A stretch of DNA of 64,000 nucleotides. Source: JBMOMT01 sp049324835 (GTDB taxonomy: Bacteria; Chloroflexota; Anaerolineae; CAYNKW01). The stretch's first letter is position 1, and the number at the start of each line of letters is the position of its first letter. The stretch lies in NCBI GenBank assembly GCA_049324835.1, contig JBMOMT010000003.1, positions 62,001 through 126,000 of the forward strand, given 5' to 3'. The notes beneath the pieces were generated by a model. That model did no database searches. It saw nothing but the letters and a program-made list of their open reading frames with translations, and was not told the DNA's origin. This document shows, piece by piece, positions 51,256 through 59,897 of this stretch. The position numbers and the translations under genes are program-made.

Positions 51256-54200
51256 ATGAGGGTGATGGACAGTCAGGCATTTCTGCTCGACGAATCATCC
51301 GAGCCGGACCAGACCGAACGGACCCCTTTTGGTCGGGCGCTGGTCATTGCTGCGTTGGCTCTGGCCGTGGGGGTGAGTCTGTTGGCCCCCGGCCTGGCCA
51401 TCAACTGGGCCCGACAACCCTTCCTGGGCGTGTTGTTGGAACAGACTCTGGTGGTGGCTCACCCGCCCACTGAGGGTTGGAGCGGCCAGATCGCCGGCCT
51501 GGAGCATCCAGACCGTATCCTCAGCATCGATGGTTTGCCCCTGACCAATAGCATCGAGCTGGCCGCCGAACTGCGCCGTCATCAGATTGGTGATGTGGTG
51601 ACCCTTGAGGTGGAAGGGCCGGATGGCGCCGCGGGCTGGCGGGTGCGTCGTGTGCCGATCGTCCTGATGTCCTTCCCGCTCCTGGATTTGGTCACCCGCT
51701 TTTTGGTGGCCTATGCCGTGGGTCTCATCTACCTGGCGCTGGGCATCTGGGTGTTTATCGTCAAAAGCCATCGTACATCGGGGCGCACGTTTGCCTTCTT
51801 TTGTGCCTTTCTGGCGCTGCTGACGGCCAGCTACTTTGACGCCATCTCGACCCATTGGCTGGCGCGGGTGCTGACGGCTGCCATCCCGTTCACGGCAGCG
51901 GCGGCGATTCACCTGGGGCTGGTGTTCCCTCAGGAACGAACGCTGATCGGTCGGTGGCGGGTGCTGCATTACCTGCCGTACGTCCTGGCGCTGGGGCTGA
52001 CCATGTGGGGCGAAGCGGTGCTGTACGATCCGATCGATCCGCGCGCCTACTTTGTGGCCTGGCGCTGGGGTTTTTACTATGCCGGACTGGCCATCGTCAC
52101 TTTTTCAGGTTTGCTGCTCTGGACGCGGCTGCGCCCGGAAACACCCGAGATCCGTCAGCAGGCGCGCATCATCTCGCTGGGCAGCATGGCAGCCTTTGCG
52201 CCCTTTTTGATCTGGGTGATCATCTCGGCGGTGCTGCGCCTGGATTTCGAATTCGACGCCGCCATCTTGTTGCCCTCGCTGGTGTTGTTTCCGCTGTCTA
52301 TCGCCTATGCCATCGTTCGCCACCGTTTGCTCGACGTCAATCTGGTGGTCAGTCGCGGCCTGGTTTACCTGATGCTCACTGCCCTCACGGTGGGCAGTTA
52401 TTTTCTGCTGGTCAATCTGCTGGGCCAGGCGCTGCGGGTCACGCAGTTGGTCAGCCATCCGGTGATTCTGGCCTTTTTCGTGTTGGCGCTGGTATTGTTC
52501 CTGGAGCCGCTCCGCCGCCGCACCCAGATCGCGGTAGACCACATTTTTTACAAAGACCGCCCCAATTACCGTCAAGAGCTGGAGGATTTTAGTCGCGCCC
52601 TCACCGCCACGTTAGACCTGCCCCGGCTGTTGGATATGTGTCTGGAGCGGGTCTGCACGTTGATGCACGCCACAAGGGGCCTCATTTATCTTTTCGACCC
52701 AACCACGAACGAATATACTCTGCGGCATACCTGGGCCGTAAACAATCCGGACTTGCTGGCTGCGGTTCGTTTTCGCGACCGCGATGCCACAGTCAGGTGG
52801 CTCAGGGAGTCGACGCGGGCGCTGTACCTCACCAGCAGCGAGGGTGAGTTGTTGCCGGCAGATCTCTCTGTGGAGGAGCGGGCCCGCCTGACGGTGTTGC
52901 AGGCCATACTGTGCGTACCTCTGTTCGTCCAGGAGCGGCTCATCGGTTGGTTGGCCCTGGGCGACAAACAATCGGGCGACCTGTTCACGCCCGACGATCT
53001 GGCTTTCCTCACCGCGCTGGCCGATCAGACAGCCATCGCCCTCGAAAATGCTCGTCTTTACGAGCGCAGCACGGCCCGGGCCCACGAGCTGGCCATCTTG
53101 AACGAGGTGGCTCAGACCATCACCTCCACCCTGGATCTGGCCGGTGTGCTGAACCTGATCATGAGCAAGGTGGTCGAATTGTTGGATGTGGAGGCCGGCT
53201 CGCTGCTGATGCTCGACGAGGATGGCAAAAACCTGGTCTTTCGTGTGGCATTGGGCCCGGTCAGGGAAAAGATAGAGGAATTGCACCTGCCTGTGGGCAT
53301 CGGCATTGCCGGCAGTGCGGTCAAAGAGGGACGGCCTCTCGTCGTCAACAACGCCCTGTCGGACCCTCGCTGGTACTCGGCCTTTGACCGGGACACCCGT
53401 TTCGTCACCCGGAGTGTCCTGGCCGTTCCGCTCCAGGTCAAGGGCAAGATCATCGGCGTCATCGAGGCTCTCAACAAGCAGGACGGGCGCCCCTTTAACC
53501 AGGACGAACTGTTGCTGCTGACCTCCTTTGCCTCACAGGCGGCCATCGCCATCGAAAACGCGCGCCTGTTCACTCAGACAGATCAAGAGTTGGCCGAACG
53601 GGTGGCCGAGCTCTCGACCCTGCAAGAGATCGATCGCCAGCTCAACGAGACGCTCGACTTTGGCCGCGTGATGAGCCTGGGGCTGGATTGGGCCTTACGC
53701 ACCACCAGAGCAGTGGCGGGCAACATCGCTGCCGTGAGGCCAGAAGGTGATGGCCTGCAATTGGTGACCATGCAGGGTTATCCTCCGAGCATGGCGGTCT
53801 ATCAGGAGAAACCCTGGCCTTTGAAACGAGGCATCATGGGCCAGGTGGCGCGCACCGGCCGGCCGGCATTGGTGACCAACGTGCTCCAGAACCCGGATTA
53901 CCTGGAGACGGCCAGCGATATTCAATCTCAACTCAGCGTGCCCATCAGCCGCGAAGGTCAGGTGATCGGCGTCATCACGTTGGAAGGCCAGCACAGCGAA
54001 ACCTTCAAACAGACCGATCTGGCCTTCATCGAACGCTTGGCAGACCACATGGCCATTGCCATGGCCAACGCCCGGCTTTACGCCGACGTCAAGGCCGCCG
54101 ACGAGGCCAAGAGCGAGTTTGTATCGATGGTGTCTCACGAGCTCAAGATCCCTATGACGTCTATCAAAGGTTACGCCAAACTGTTACACATGGGCAGCAG

Positions 54201-54798
54201 CGGTGAGGTCAACGATAAACAGCGCTCTTTTCTCGAGATCATCAGCAGCAATGTGGATCGTATGGACGCGTTGGTGCAAGACCTGTTGGACATCTCGCGC
54301 ATCGAAACGGGGCGTTTAAAGCTCGATATCCAGACGGTGCATCTGACCACGGTTGTGGACGAGGTGGTGCGCCTGTTGCAGCACGAATTCGAAAAGCGGC
54401 AGCAAACGCTCGCCATACAGATGCCGGTCGAGCTGCCTCCTGTGCGCGCCGACCGCGCCCGGCTGGCCCAGGTGCTCACCAACCTGCTGGGCAACGCTTT
54501 CAAATACACCCCCAACGGCGGCAGCATCACCGTCCAGGCCAGGACAGAGGATGGTCAGGTGCTCTGTTCTGTGGTCGACACGGGCATTGGCATTTCGTCT
54601 CAGGATCAGAAACGTCTCTTTGAAAAGTTTTACCGCGCCGATCATCAAGTTGTGCGTGAGGTGGGCGGCACCGGCCTGGGGTTATCCATTGCCAAGAGCA
54701 TTATCGAACTTCAGGGCGGCAGAATCTGGCTCGAAAGTGAGCTGGGTAAGGGGAGTGTGTTTCACTTTACCGTGCCGGTGATGTCTACCGGCCGGTAG
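51256..54798 (+). CDS. Membrane sensor histidine kinase with PDZ-like and three GAF domains
   Basis: The 1180-residue protein has, in order: one N-terminal helix (27-50), an extracytoplasmic PDZ-like segment (about 55-130, LEHPDRILSIDGLPL), seven or eight helices (about 135-420), and three GAF domains (about 440-600, 620-780, 800-945). The HisKA domain follows with the phosphorylated His near 961 (MVSHELKIPMTSIKGY), then HATPase_c with N box NLLGNAFKYTP, DTGIGIS and GGTGLGLSIAKSI. It should sense a membrane or small-molecule signal. No response regulator is adjacent, so its partner is elsewhere. The start is uncertain; ATG at 51265 is an alternative. Confidence 0.92.
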   Translation: MRVMDSQAFLLDESSEPDQTERTPFGRALVIAALALAVGVSLLAPGLAINWARQPFLGVLLEQTLVVAHPPTEGWSGQIAGLEHPDRILSIDGLPLTNSIELAAELRRHQIGDVVTLEVEGPDGAAGWRVRRVPIVLMSFPLLDLVTRFLVAYAVGLIYLALGIWVFIVKSHRTSGRTFAFFCAFLALLTASYFDAISTHWLARVLTAAIPFTAAAAIHLGLVFPQERTLIGRWRVLHYLPYVLALGLTMWGEAVLYDPIDPRAYFVAWRWGFYYAGLAIVTFSGLLLWTRLRPETPEIRQQARIISLGSMAAFAPFLIWVIISAVLRLDFEFDAAILLPSLVLFPLSIAYAIVRHRLLDVNLVVSRGLVYLMLTALTVGSYFLLVNLLGQALRVTQLVSHPVILAFFVLALVLFLEPLRRRTQIAVDHIFYKDRPNYRQELEDFSRALTATLDLPRLLDMCLERVCTLMHATRGLIYLFDPTTNEYTLRHTWAVNNPDLLAAVRFRDRDATVRWLRESTRALYLTSSEGELLPADLSVEERARLTVLQAILCVPLFVQERLIGWLALGDKQSGDLFTPDDLAFLTALADQTAIALENARLYERSTARAHELAILNEVAQTITSTLDLAGVLNLIMSKVVELLDVEAGSLLMLDEDGKNLVFRVALGPVREKIEELHLPVGIGIAGSAVKEGRPLVVNNALSDPRWYSAFDRDTRFVTRSVLAVPLQVKGKIIGVIEALNKQDGRPFNQDELLLLTSFASQAAIAIENARLFTQTDQELAERVAELSTLQEIDRQLNETLDFGRVMSLGLDWALRTTRAVAGNIAAVRPEGDGLQLVTMQGYPPSMAVYQEKPWPLKRGIMGQVARTGRPALVTNVLQNPDYLETASDIQSQLSVPISREGQVIGVITLEGQHSETFKQTDLAFIERLADHMAIAMANARLYADVKAADEAKSEFVSMVSHELKIPMTSIKGYAKLLHMGSSGEVNDKQRSFLEIISSNVDRMDALVQDLLDISRIETGRLKLDIQTVHLTTVVDEVVRLLQHEFEKRQQTLAIQMPVELPPVRADRARLAQVLTNLLGNAFKYTPNGGSITVQARTEDGQVLCSVVDTGIGISSQDQKRLFEKFYRADHQVVREVGGTGLGLSIAKSIIELQGGRIWLESELGKGSVFHFTVPVMSTGR

Positions 54799-54818
54799 AT
54801 GCGTGGCAATCGACAGGC

Positions 54819-54869
54819 AGGCAAGTAGATCGAAAAAACTCTTTGGATCTACTTGCCTCCTGTTTTTTT
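54819..54869 (+). terminator. Intrinsic terminator after the histidine kinase
   Basis: AGGCAAGTAGATC (54819-54831) and GATCTACTTGCCT (54846-54858) form a perfect 13-bp stem, followed after three to four bases by TTTTTTT. Being symmetric, it may also act on the convergent trpB2 transcript. Confidence 0.8.
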
Positions 54870-54881
54870 GGATTCGTAGCT

Positions 54882-56246
54882 TCAGGCCGAAACTCTGGGC
54901 AGTTCGAGCAGAGCCTTCTGAATCTTTTCCTCCTCAAGCTCGTAATCGGGCAGTTGCTGCCGGTGAAAGGCATCGTAGGCCGCCAGGTCGAAATGGCCGT
55001 GACCGCTGGCGTTAAACAGGATCACCCTGGCTTCGCCCGATTCCTTGCAAGCCATCGCTTCATCGTAGGCAGCCCGCACGGCGTGGGCCGTTTCTGGGGC
55101 CACAATGATGCCCTCGGCCCGGGCAAAATCCTCGGCGGTCGTGAGCACGGCGTTCTGATGGTAGGCGCGCGATTCGGCATGGCCCTGATCCAGCAGGGCG
55201 CAGATGCTGGGCGCCATGCCGTGGTAACGCAGACCGCCGGCGTGGACGGGCGCCGGGATAAAGCCGTGGCCCACGGTGTGCATCTTGGCCACCGGGCCGG
55301 TTTTGGCCGTATCGCCCCAGTCGTAGGCATAGATGCCCCGCGTCATGCTGGGGCAGGCTGTCGATTCGACAAAGATGGCTCTCAAGTTGGGCTTGTCGCC
55401 GGTCAGTTTATCCTTCAAAAAGGGATAGATCAGGCCGGCGGCGTTGCTGCCGCCGCCGGCGCAGCCGATGACGATATCGGGATAGTCGCCGGCCATCTCC
55501 ATCTGCTTTAGCGTTTCCAACCCGATGACCGTCTGGTGCAGCAGCACAAAATTGACCACACTGCCCAGCGAGTATTTCCAGCCGTCGTGGGTCACGGCGT
55601 ACTCGATGGCCTCGCTGATGGCGATGCCCAGGCTGCCGGTGGTTTCCGGGTCTTTGGCCAGGATGGCCCGGCCGGCGTTGGTTTCGGAGCTGGGACTGGG
55701 CACCACCGTGCCGCCCCAGGTCTCCATAGCGACGCGCCGGTACGGCTTTTGTTGATAACTGATGGCCACCATGAACACTTTGCATTTGAGACCAAAAAGT
55801 TGCGTGGCGAAACTGAGCGCGCTGCCCCACTGGCCGGCGCCGGTCTCGGTGGCAAAACCTTCCAGGCCCTCCTGTTTGCCATAGTAACACTGAGCCACGG
55901 CGGTGTTGGGTTTGTGGCTGCCCGGCGGGCTGACGCCCTCCCACTTGTAGTAGATTTTGGCCGGCGTATCCAATGCCTTTTCCCAGCGGATGGCGCGGTA
56001 GAGCGGCGAAGGCCGCCACATCTTGAGCACGTCCTGCACCTCGTCGGGGATCTCGATCCACCGCTCCTGGCTGACCTCCTGGGCGATCAGCGCCTGGGGA
56101 AAGACCGGCGCCAGATCATCAGGCCCCAGCAGCTCCAGGGTGACCGGATGTCGGTAGGGGGGTGGGGGACTCTTCATATCGGCCACGATGTTGTACCAAT
56201 GGGTGGGCATCTCTTTTTCGCTGAGAAAATACTTGTATTGCCTCAT
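54882..56246 (-). CDS. trpB2: Tryptophan synthase beta-like protein (TrpB2 type)
   Basis: The 454-residue PLP enzyme is longer than TrpB1 and has the TrpB2 N-terminal extension and pattern: RPSPLYRA, the PLP Lys in SPPGSHKPNTA near 116-125, TETGAGQWGSALS, GCAGGGSNAAG (phosphate loop) and PETAHAVRAAYDEA. TrpB2 proteins condense indole or phosphoserine-derived aminoacrylate with serine-type substrates and may salvage indole. The ATG follows CAGGAGG. It is the third gene of the T-box controlled trpS transcript, with no trpA nearby. Confidence 0.92.
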   Translation of the reverse strand: MRQYKYFLSEKEMPTHWYNIVADMKSPPPPYRHPVTLELLGPDDLAPVFPQALIAQEVSQERWIEIPDEVQDVLKMWRPSPLYRAIRWEKALDTPAKIYYKWEGVSPPGSHKPNTAVAQCYYGKQEGLEGFATETGAGQWGSALSFATQLFGLKCKVFMVAISYQQKPYRRVAMETWGGTVVPSPSSETNAGRAILAKDPETTGSLGIAISEAIEYAVTHDGWKYSLGSVVNFVLLHQTVIGLETLKQMEMAGDYPDIVIGCAGGGSNAAGLIYPFLKDKLTGDKPNLRAIFVESTACPSMTRGIYAYDWGDTAKTGPVAKMHTVGHGFIPAPVHAGGLRYHGMAPSICALLDQGHAESRAYHQNAVLTTAEDFARAEGIIVAPETAHAVRAAYDEAMACKESGEARVILFNASGHGHFDLAAYDAFHRQQLPDYELEEEKIQKALLELPRVSA

Positions 56247-56317
56247 TTTGATTCCTCCTGAGTGTTGATTTGATGAATGATATCCACGAGCGCGAGCTCG
56301 GCGTAAACCGCGTGTCA

Positions 56318-57085
56318 CTATTCTCCAGCGATAGCCTGCCTCCTTTCCTCTTGCACCTCCAGATTGTGCCAGGTTTCAAAAAGGCTGCTGGGGTCGGTGA
56401 GAAACTGTTTGTAGAGGCGGTAGTGAGCGGTGTCCTGGTAGGCCACCTCCCGGATGCCATCGGCCTCAAAGCTGAAAACTTGCGCCCCCGGATAGGCCAG
56501 CAGGATGGGCGAATGGGTGGCGATGATGAACTGGGCCTGCCCGGCGGCGACAAAACGGTGCAGCAGCTTGAGAAATCGCACCTGGCTGGCGGGCGAAAAG
56601 GCCGCCTCCGGCTCGTCCAGAAAATAGACTCCCTGCAGGCCCAGCCGGCCGCCGAAATAACTCAAAATGCCCTCGCCGTGCGACAGGGTGTTGAGGATGC
56701 GACCGCCGTGGTATTTCAGCCGGCCGGGATCGCACAGGGCCACGTCGTCGAGGAAATCGGCGAAATCGCAGAACGTCTCGGCGCGGAACAGAGAGCCTGG
56801 CACAGCGCCGTTGGCCCAACGTAAGGTGATGTAATCGGCCAGGTGGGTCTCGTAGGGGTTCTCGTGGGCCAGGTGTCGTTTGGGCTTGTGCCAGACGTGA
56901 ATGCCGCACTGGCGGGTGATGGCCTCCAGCAGCGTCGACTTGCCCGAGCCGTTCTCGCCGACGAACACGATCACCGCTTTCCTGAACGTCAGCTCCGGCG
57001 TGGCCTGGAGCGCGGGCACGTTGAACGGGTAATAACGGTCGGTGGGATAACGATCGCTGTGGATGGTGACGTTGACCAGGTGCAT
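56318..57085 (-). CDS. AAA/ABC-type ATPase of unknown role
   Basis: The 255-residue protein has Walker A VGENGSGKSTLLEAI, an ABC-like signature region LSHGEGILSYF, Walker B GVYFLDEPEAAFS and a switch His in IIATHSPILLAYP. This SMC/RecF-like, membrane-domain-free ATPase group (COG3910-like) is widespread and uncharacterised; some relatives work in DNA-related or phage-defence roles. It sits 12 bp after trpS and 71 bp before trpB2, so it should be made in the same transcript. Confidence 0.85.
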   Translation of the reverse strand: MHLVNVTIHSDRYPTDRYYPFNVPALQATPELTFRKAVIVFVGENGSGKSTLLEAITRQCGIHVWHKPKRHLAHENPYETHLADYITLRWANGAVPGSLFRAETFCDFADFLDDVALCDPGRLKYHGGRILNTLSHGEGILSYFGGRLGLQGVYFLDEPEAAFSPASQVRFLKLLHRFVAAGQAQFIIATHSPILLAYPGAQVFSFEADGIREVAYQDTAHYRLYKQFLTDPSSLFETWHNLEVQEERRQAIAGE

Positions 57086-57097
57086 CTCAAACCTCCC

Positions 57098-58153
57098 TCA
57101 GCAAAAGACCCGGCCCGAAACGACTGCGCTCTGTTCGAGTGGCAGAGGAGGGACAGCCAGTTGCATCAGTCCCATCGCCTGGCGCACCAGGCGCATCGTC
57201 TCGTCCGATTCGCGGCGCATGCGCAGAACGCCGCGATACAAGATCTGATCCACCAGGCCCGGCTGGGCGGCATAGTGCGCCCGCCGCTCGTGGATGGGAT
57301 CGAGAAAGTGGTTGATGGCCTGGGCCAGCCTTTTTTTGACTTCCACGTCGCCCACCTGGCCGCGGCGGTATCGCTCCTTGAGCTCCTCCACTTCCCCTGC
57401 GTCGGGGTTAAAGGCGTCGTGGTAGATAAAGACGGGATTTCCTTCCACGTTGCCGGGGATGTCGGCCCGGATGCGTTTCGGATCGGTGTACATGCCGCGC
57501 ACTTTGTGCTCCACCGTGGCCGCGTCGTCTGCCAGATAGATGACGTTATCGAGCGATTTGCTGGCCTTGGCCTGGCCATCGGCGCCGACGAGCACGTCGC
57601 CGATGAGGCCCTCAGGCTCGGGAAAGACCTCGCCGTAAAGCCGGTTGAAGCGGCGGGCGAGCTCACGCGCCACCTCGACGTGGGCCTCGTTGTCTTTGGC
57701 GACGGGCACCAGGTGGGCGCGGGGCAGCAGGATATCGGCGGCCTGGAGCACCGGATAACCCAGCAGGCCAAAGGGCATCGTTTGCAGGTTGGCATCGTGG
57801 GCCATTTCCTTGAGGCTGGGCACACGCTCCAAACGCGACACGCTGGTCAGCATCTCCAGGATGAGGTTGAGCTCGTAGGTGCCCGGCACTGCCGATTGGA
57901 GAAAGATGGTGCTCTTTTGAGGGTCGATGCCCAGCGCCAGATAGTCGAGCACCATCTCGTGGACGTTGTGGCGGATGTGACGGATGTGCTCCGGCTCTGG
58001 TTTGGTGGTCAGTACGTGCAGGTCGGCGATGATAAAGAAACACTCGTAATCGTCTTGCAGGGTCAGGCGGTTTCGTAAACTGCCCACGTAATGCCCCAGG
58101 TGCAGGCGACCGGTGGGCCGGTCGCCGGTCAGAATACGTTTTTTGACGGTCAT
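57098..58153 (-). CDS. trpS: Tryptophanyl-tRNA synthetase
   Basis: TrpS charges tRNA-Trp. The 351-residue class I synthetase starts MTVKKRILTGDRPTGRLHLG, where HLGH is the HIGH motif, and has the variant KMSKS loop GQAKASKSLDN near 192-202 (normally MSKS; here A-K-A-S-K-S). PVAKDNEAHVEVARELARRFN is also typical. The ATG at 58153 follows GAGGAGG; the open frame extends 11 codons upstream without a site. A T-box leader precedes it. Confidence 0.95.
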   Translation of the reverse strand: MTVKKRILTGDRPTGRLHLGHYVGSLRNRLTLQDDYECFFIIADLHVLTTKPEPEHIRHIRHNVHEMVLDYLALGIDPQKSTIFLQSAVPGTYELNLILEMLTSVSRLERVPSLKEMAHDANLQTMPFGLLGYPVLQAADILLPRAHLVPVAKDNEAHVEVARELARRFNRLYGEVFPEPEGLIGDVLVGADGQAKASKSLDNVIYLADDAATVEHKVRGMYTDPKRIRADIPGNVEGNPVFIYHDAFNPDAGEVEELKERYRRGQVGDVEVKKRLAQAINHFLDPIHERRAHYAAQPGLVDQILYRGVLRMRRESDETMRLVRQAMGLMQLAVPPLPLEQSAVVSGRVFC

Positions 58154-58192
58154 CGGAAGCCTCCTCGGCGTGAAAGCGGCGGTCACCTCCAG

Positions 58193-58538
58193 AAAAAAAA
58201 AGCCCCCATCCCCAAAGGGACGGGAACTCTTCCCGTGGTGCCACCCTGGTTAGACAGCGCACCGGTTCAAAAACAAAATCCCCGCCGTGATGGCGGGGAT
58301 ATAACCCGGTGAGCCAGCCTCACTCGTTTCAGGTACAAAAGAGCCAACGCCGCTCTGTGATACCCTCGCCTTGATAACGGTGGCGTCTCCGGCCGGGCAT
58401 ACTCGATGAACCTTTCCTCCCGGCGACTCCCAGGGCCATTCACTGTCTGCGCTGGTATCGGGTTTTCACCACTCCCCGACTCTCTGAACCTCGCCTTGCC
58501 AGCTACTCGTCCTGATCCACGTCTTTGGCTTTGAAACT
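58193..58538 (-). promoter_or_regulatory. T-box riboswitch controlling trpS (tryptophan specifier)
   Basis: The leader between promoter and trpS carries the T-box sequence AGGGTGGCACCACGG (58233-58247), Stem I signatures AGAGAGTCGGGG and GTGGTGAAAACCCG, and the specifier segment GTGAATGGCCC with TGG at 58436-58438, matching tRNA-Trp. After the T-box, CCCGTCCC pairs with GGGATGGG and is followed by a nine-base T-run (terminator). Uncharged tRNA-Trp should favour the antiterminator and raise trpS, the AAA ATPase and trpB2. Confidence 0.93.
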
Positions 58539-58544
58539 GGAGCG

Positions 58545-58573
58545 AGTATATCACAACTGCACCGATTTGTCAA
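58545..58573 (-). promoter_or_regulatory. Promoter of the T-box/trpS operon
   Basis: On the minus strand TTGACA (58568-58573), 17 bp, TATACT (58545-58550). Its -35 occupies the same bases as the -35 of the divergent tRNA-Pro promoter. Confidence 0.8.
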
Positions 58574-58595
58574 TAAGGGGGTTTTGGGTTATAAT
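58567..58595 (+). promoter_or_regulatory. Promoter of tRNA-Pro, sharing its -35 with trpS
   Basis: TTGTCA (58567-58572), 17 bp, TATAAT (58590-58595). The tRNA begins 12 bases after the -10. The -35 overlaps that of the minus-strand trpS promoter by five bases. Confidence 0.75.
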
Positions 58596-58607
58596 ACGTT
58601 TTGCGTT

Positions 58608-58682
58608 CGGGGCGTAGCGCAGTTCGGCTAGCGCGCACGGTTCGGGTCCGTGAGGTCCGGGGTTCAACTCCCCGCGCCCCGA
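58608..58682 (+). tRNA. tRNA-Pro (anticodon CGG)
   Basis: A complete cloverleaf of 75 bases: acceptor CGGGGCG/CGCCCCG with discriminator A, D arm GCGC-AGTTCGGCTA-GCGC, anticodon arm CACGG-TTCGGGT-CCGTG with anticodon CGG, variable AGGTC, T arm CGGGG-TTCAACT-CCCCG. The 3' CCA is not encoded. It reads proline codon CCG. Confidence 0.95.
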
Positions 58683-58689
58683 CAGGCGG

Positions 58690-58721
58690 GAGCGCCGTCC
58701 GCACGGATGGCGCTCTTTTTT
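58690..58721 (+). terminator. Terminator of tRNA-Pro
   Basis: GAGCGCCGTCC pairs with GGATGGCGCTC (one G-T) around GCAC, followed by TTTTTT. Confidence 0.85.
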
Positions 58722-58741
58722 GCAGGCGGCTGCGCCAGCAG

Positions 58742-58778
58742 AAACGCCCCCAGGAACACACTTTGCTGGGGGCGTTTT
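58742..58778 (+). terminator. Second terminator downstream of tRNA-Pro
   Basis: AAACGCCCCCAG pairs with CTGGGGGCGTTT, followed by a short T-rich stretch. It insulates the tRNA from the next promoter. Confidence 0.7.
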
Positions 58779-58783
58779 GCATT

Positions 58784-58812
58784 TTGCAGAACACCAGGAG
58801 CTGGGGTATAAT
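58784..58812 (+). promoter_or_regulatory. Promoter of the MNT-type gene
   Basis: TTGCAG (58784-58789), 17 bp, TATAAT (58807-58812). Transcription would begin only a few bases before the first possible ATG at 58825. Confidence 0.6.
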
Positions 58813-58824
58813 CCAAACAGACCC

Positions 58825-59228
58825 ATGGCGGGACGATGGGAGATGGAAGCGCAGAAACCACAGGATTTCGGAGAATATGTAAAAGCATGGCGCGAACGCC
58901 TGGCGAAGCGGCAAGGCGAACAGCGCATGCGGGCGCAGGAATTGCGCAAGTTGCCCGCACCTGTGCCCGGCGTCTGGTCGAGGATTTCGGAGTCAGCAAG
59001 GTTTACCTGTTCGGTTCACTGGTCGAAGAAGAGATGGCCCACGATCGGTCGGACATCGATCTGGCTGTGGAGGGATTGGAGGGGCGATTGTACCTCAAGG
59101 CCCTGCGAGAACTGTGGAGGCTGTTGCCGGAGGGGGGCGAGTTGGACCTGGTGCTCTTGGAGCGAGCCTGGCCAGATCTGGCTGAGCGGGTGAAAACGGA
59201 GGGGGTATTGCTTGATGCAGCAGCGTAG
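58825..59228 (+). pseudogene. Frameshifted MNT-type nucleotidyltransferase (antitoxin-like)
   Basis: The first half lies in one frame (FGEYVKAWRERLAKRQGEQR, the usual helical N-terminus of this family) and the catalytic half in another (VEDFGVSKVYLFGSLVEEEM then HDRSDIDLAVEG, with the GS and DxD motifs). They join near 58950. Neither frame alone is a whole protein, so a frameshift, real or from sequencing, is likely. Relatives are the MntA-type antitoxins that modify HEPN toxins. The second frame alone could still start from an internal site. Confidence 0.65.
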
Positions 59229-59295
59229 ATTTGCCGTGTTGCGGGCCGACATCAGTCGGGAGCAAGGCCATGACGAAAGTACGATTCCGAGGTGA
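59215..59295 (+). pseudogene. Truncated HEPN-partner remnant (26 codons)
   Basis: The ATG at 59215 overlaps the end of the MNT-type gene, the usual position of the HEPN toxin gene. The frame starts MQQRRFAVLRADISREQ, resembling the first helix of such proteins, but stops after 26 codons. The RX4-6H catalytic motif is absent. It is most simply a deleted toxin gene. Confidence 0.4.
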
Positions 59296-59298
59296 ACG

Positions 59299-59895
59299 AT
59301 GCGCATTCTCAGCGTGCGACCAGGCTTTGAAGCCGACCATAGCTCTTCGAGCTACGAATTCTTTGCCTTCGACCGGCTGACGCCGGAGCAACAGGCAGCG
59401 GTGCAAAACCTGACCGGCGAATCCCCACGGCGGCACCTGCGCTTTCACTGCCTGGGTGAGTGGCGCGACATCCCTTCCGACTGGCCTGACAAACTGCTCA
59501 CCCTGGGTTACGACGTCCTGGTCAGCGAGAGCTACGACTGGTGGGCCGTTCACCTGTCGCTGCCCCACGACCCCAAGCTGCTGGATCGGCTGCAGATGTA
59601 TCAGTGCGAGTCGGATGGCAACGGCTTTGATGTGCGCCCCGTCGGCGAACGAATGGTCCTCTACTTTGGCATGCAACTCGATTACAGCGCCGTATACGAT
59701 ACCTTTGGCGAGGATGTTTTCGAAGGGCTGGCCGAGTTGTTCGAGACGGTGCGGGACGAATTGCTCACGGGTGACCTGAGCGCTGTGTGGGCGGTGTACG
59801 AAACCTACGGCGGCTATGAAGACGACGAGCCGGAGCCGGTGGAGCCGCTCTCGGCCAGCGGCGACACCCTTTTGAACATCGTGGAGCGCTATTAG
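59299..59895 (+). CDS. Uncharacterised acidic protein, partner of radical SAM gene
   Basis: I cannot assign a family. The 198-residue protein starts MRILSVRPGFEADHSSSSYE, a conserved-looking N-terminus, has SESYDWWAVHLSLPHD near 76-91 and ends in an acidic Glu/Asp/Pro tail. It has no signal peptide or helix. It stops three bases before the radical SAM start, so the two should function together, for example as substrate, carrier or binding partner. Confidence 0.65.
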   Translation: MRILSVRPGFEADHSSSSYEFFAFDRLTPEQQAAVQNLTGESPRRHLRFHCLGEWRDIPSDWPDKLLTLGYDVLVSESYDWWAVHLSLPHDPKLLDRLQMYQCESDGNGFDVRPVGERMVLYFGMQLDYSAVYDTFGEDVFEGLAELFETVRDELLTGDLSAVWAVYETYGGYEDDEPEPVEPLSASGDTLLNIVERY

Positions 59896-59897
59896 CC

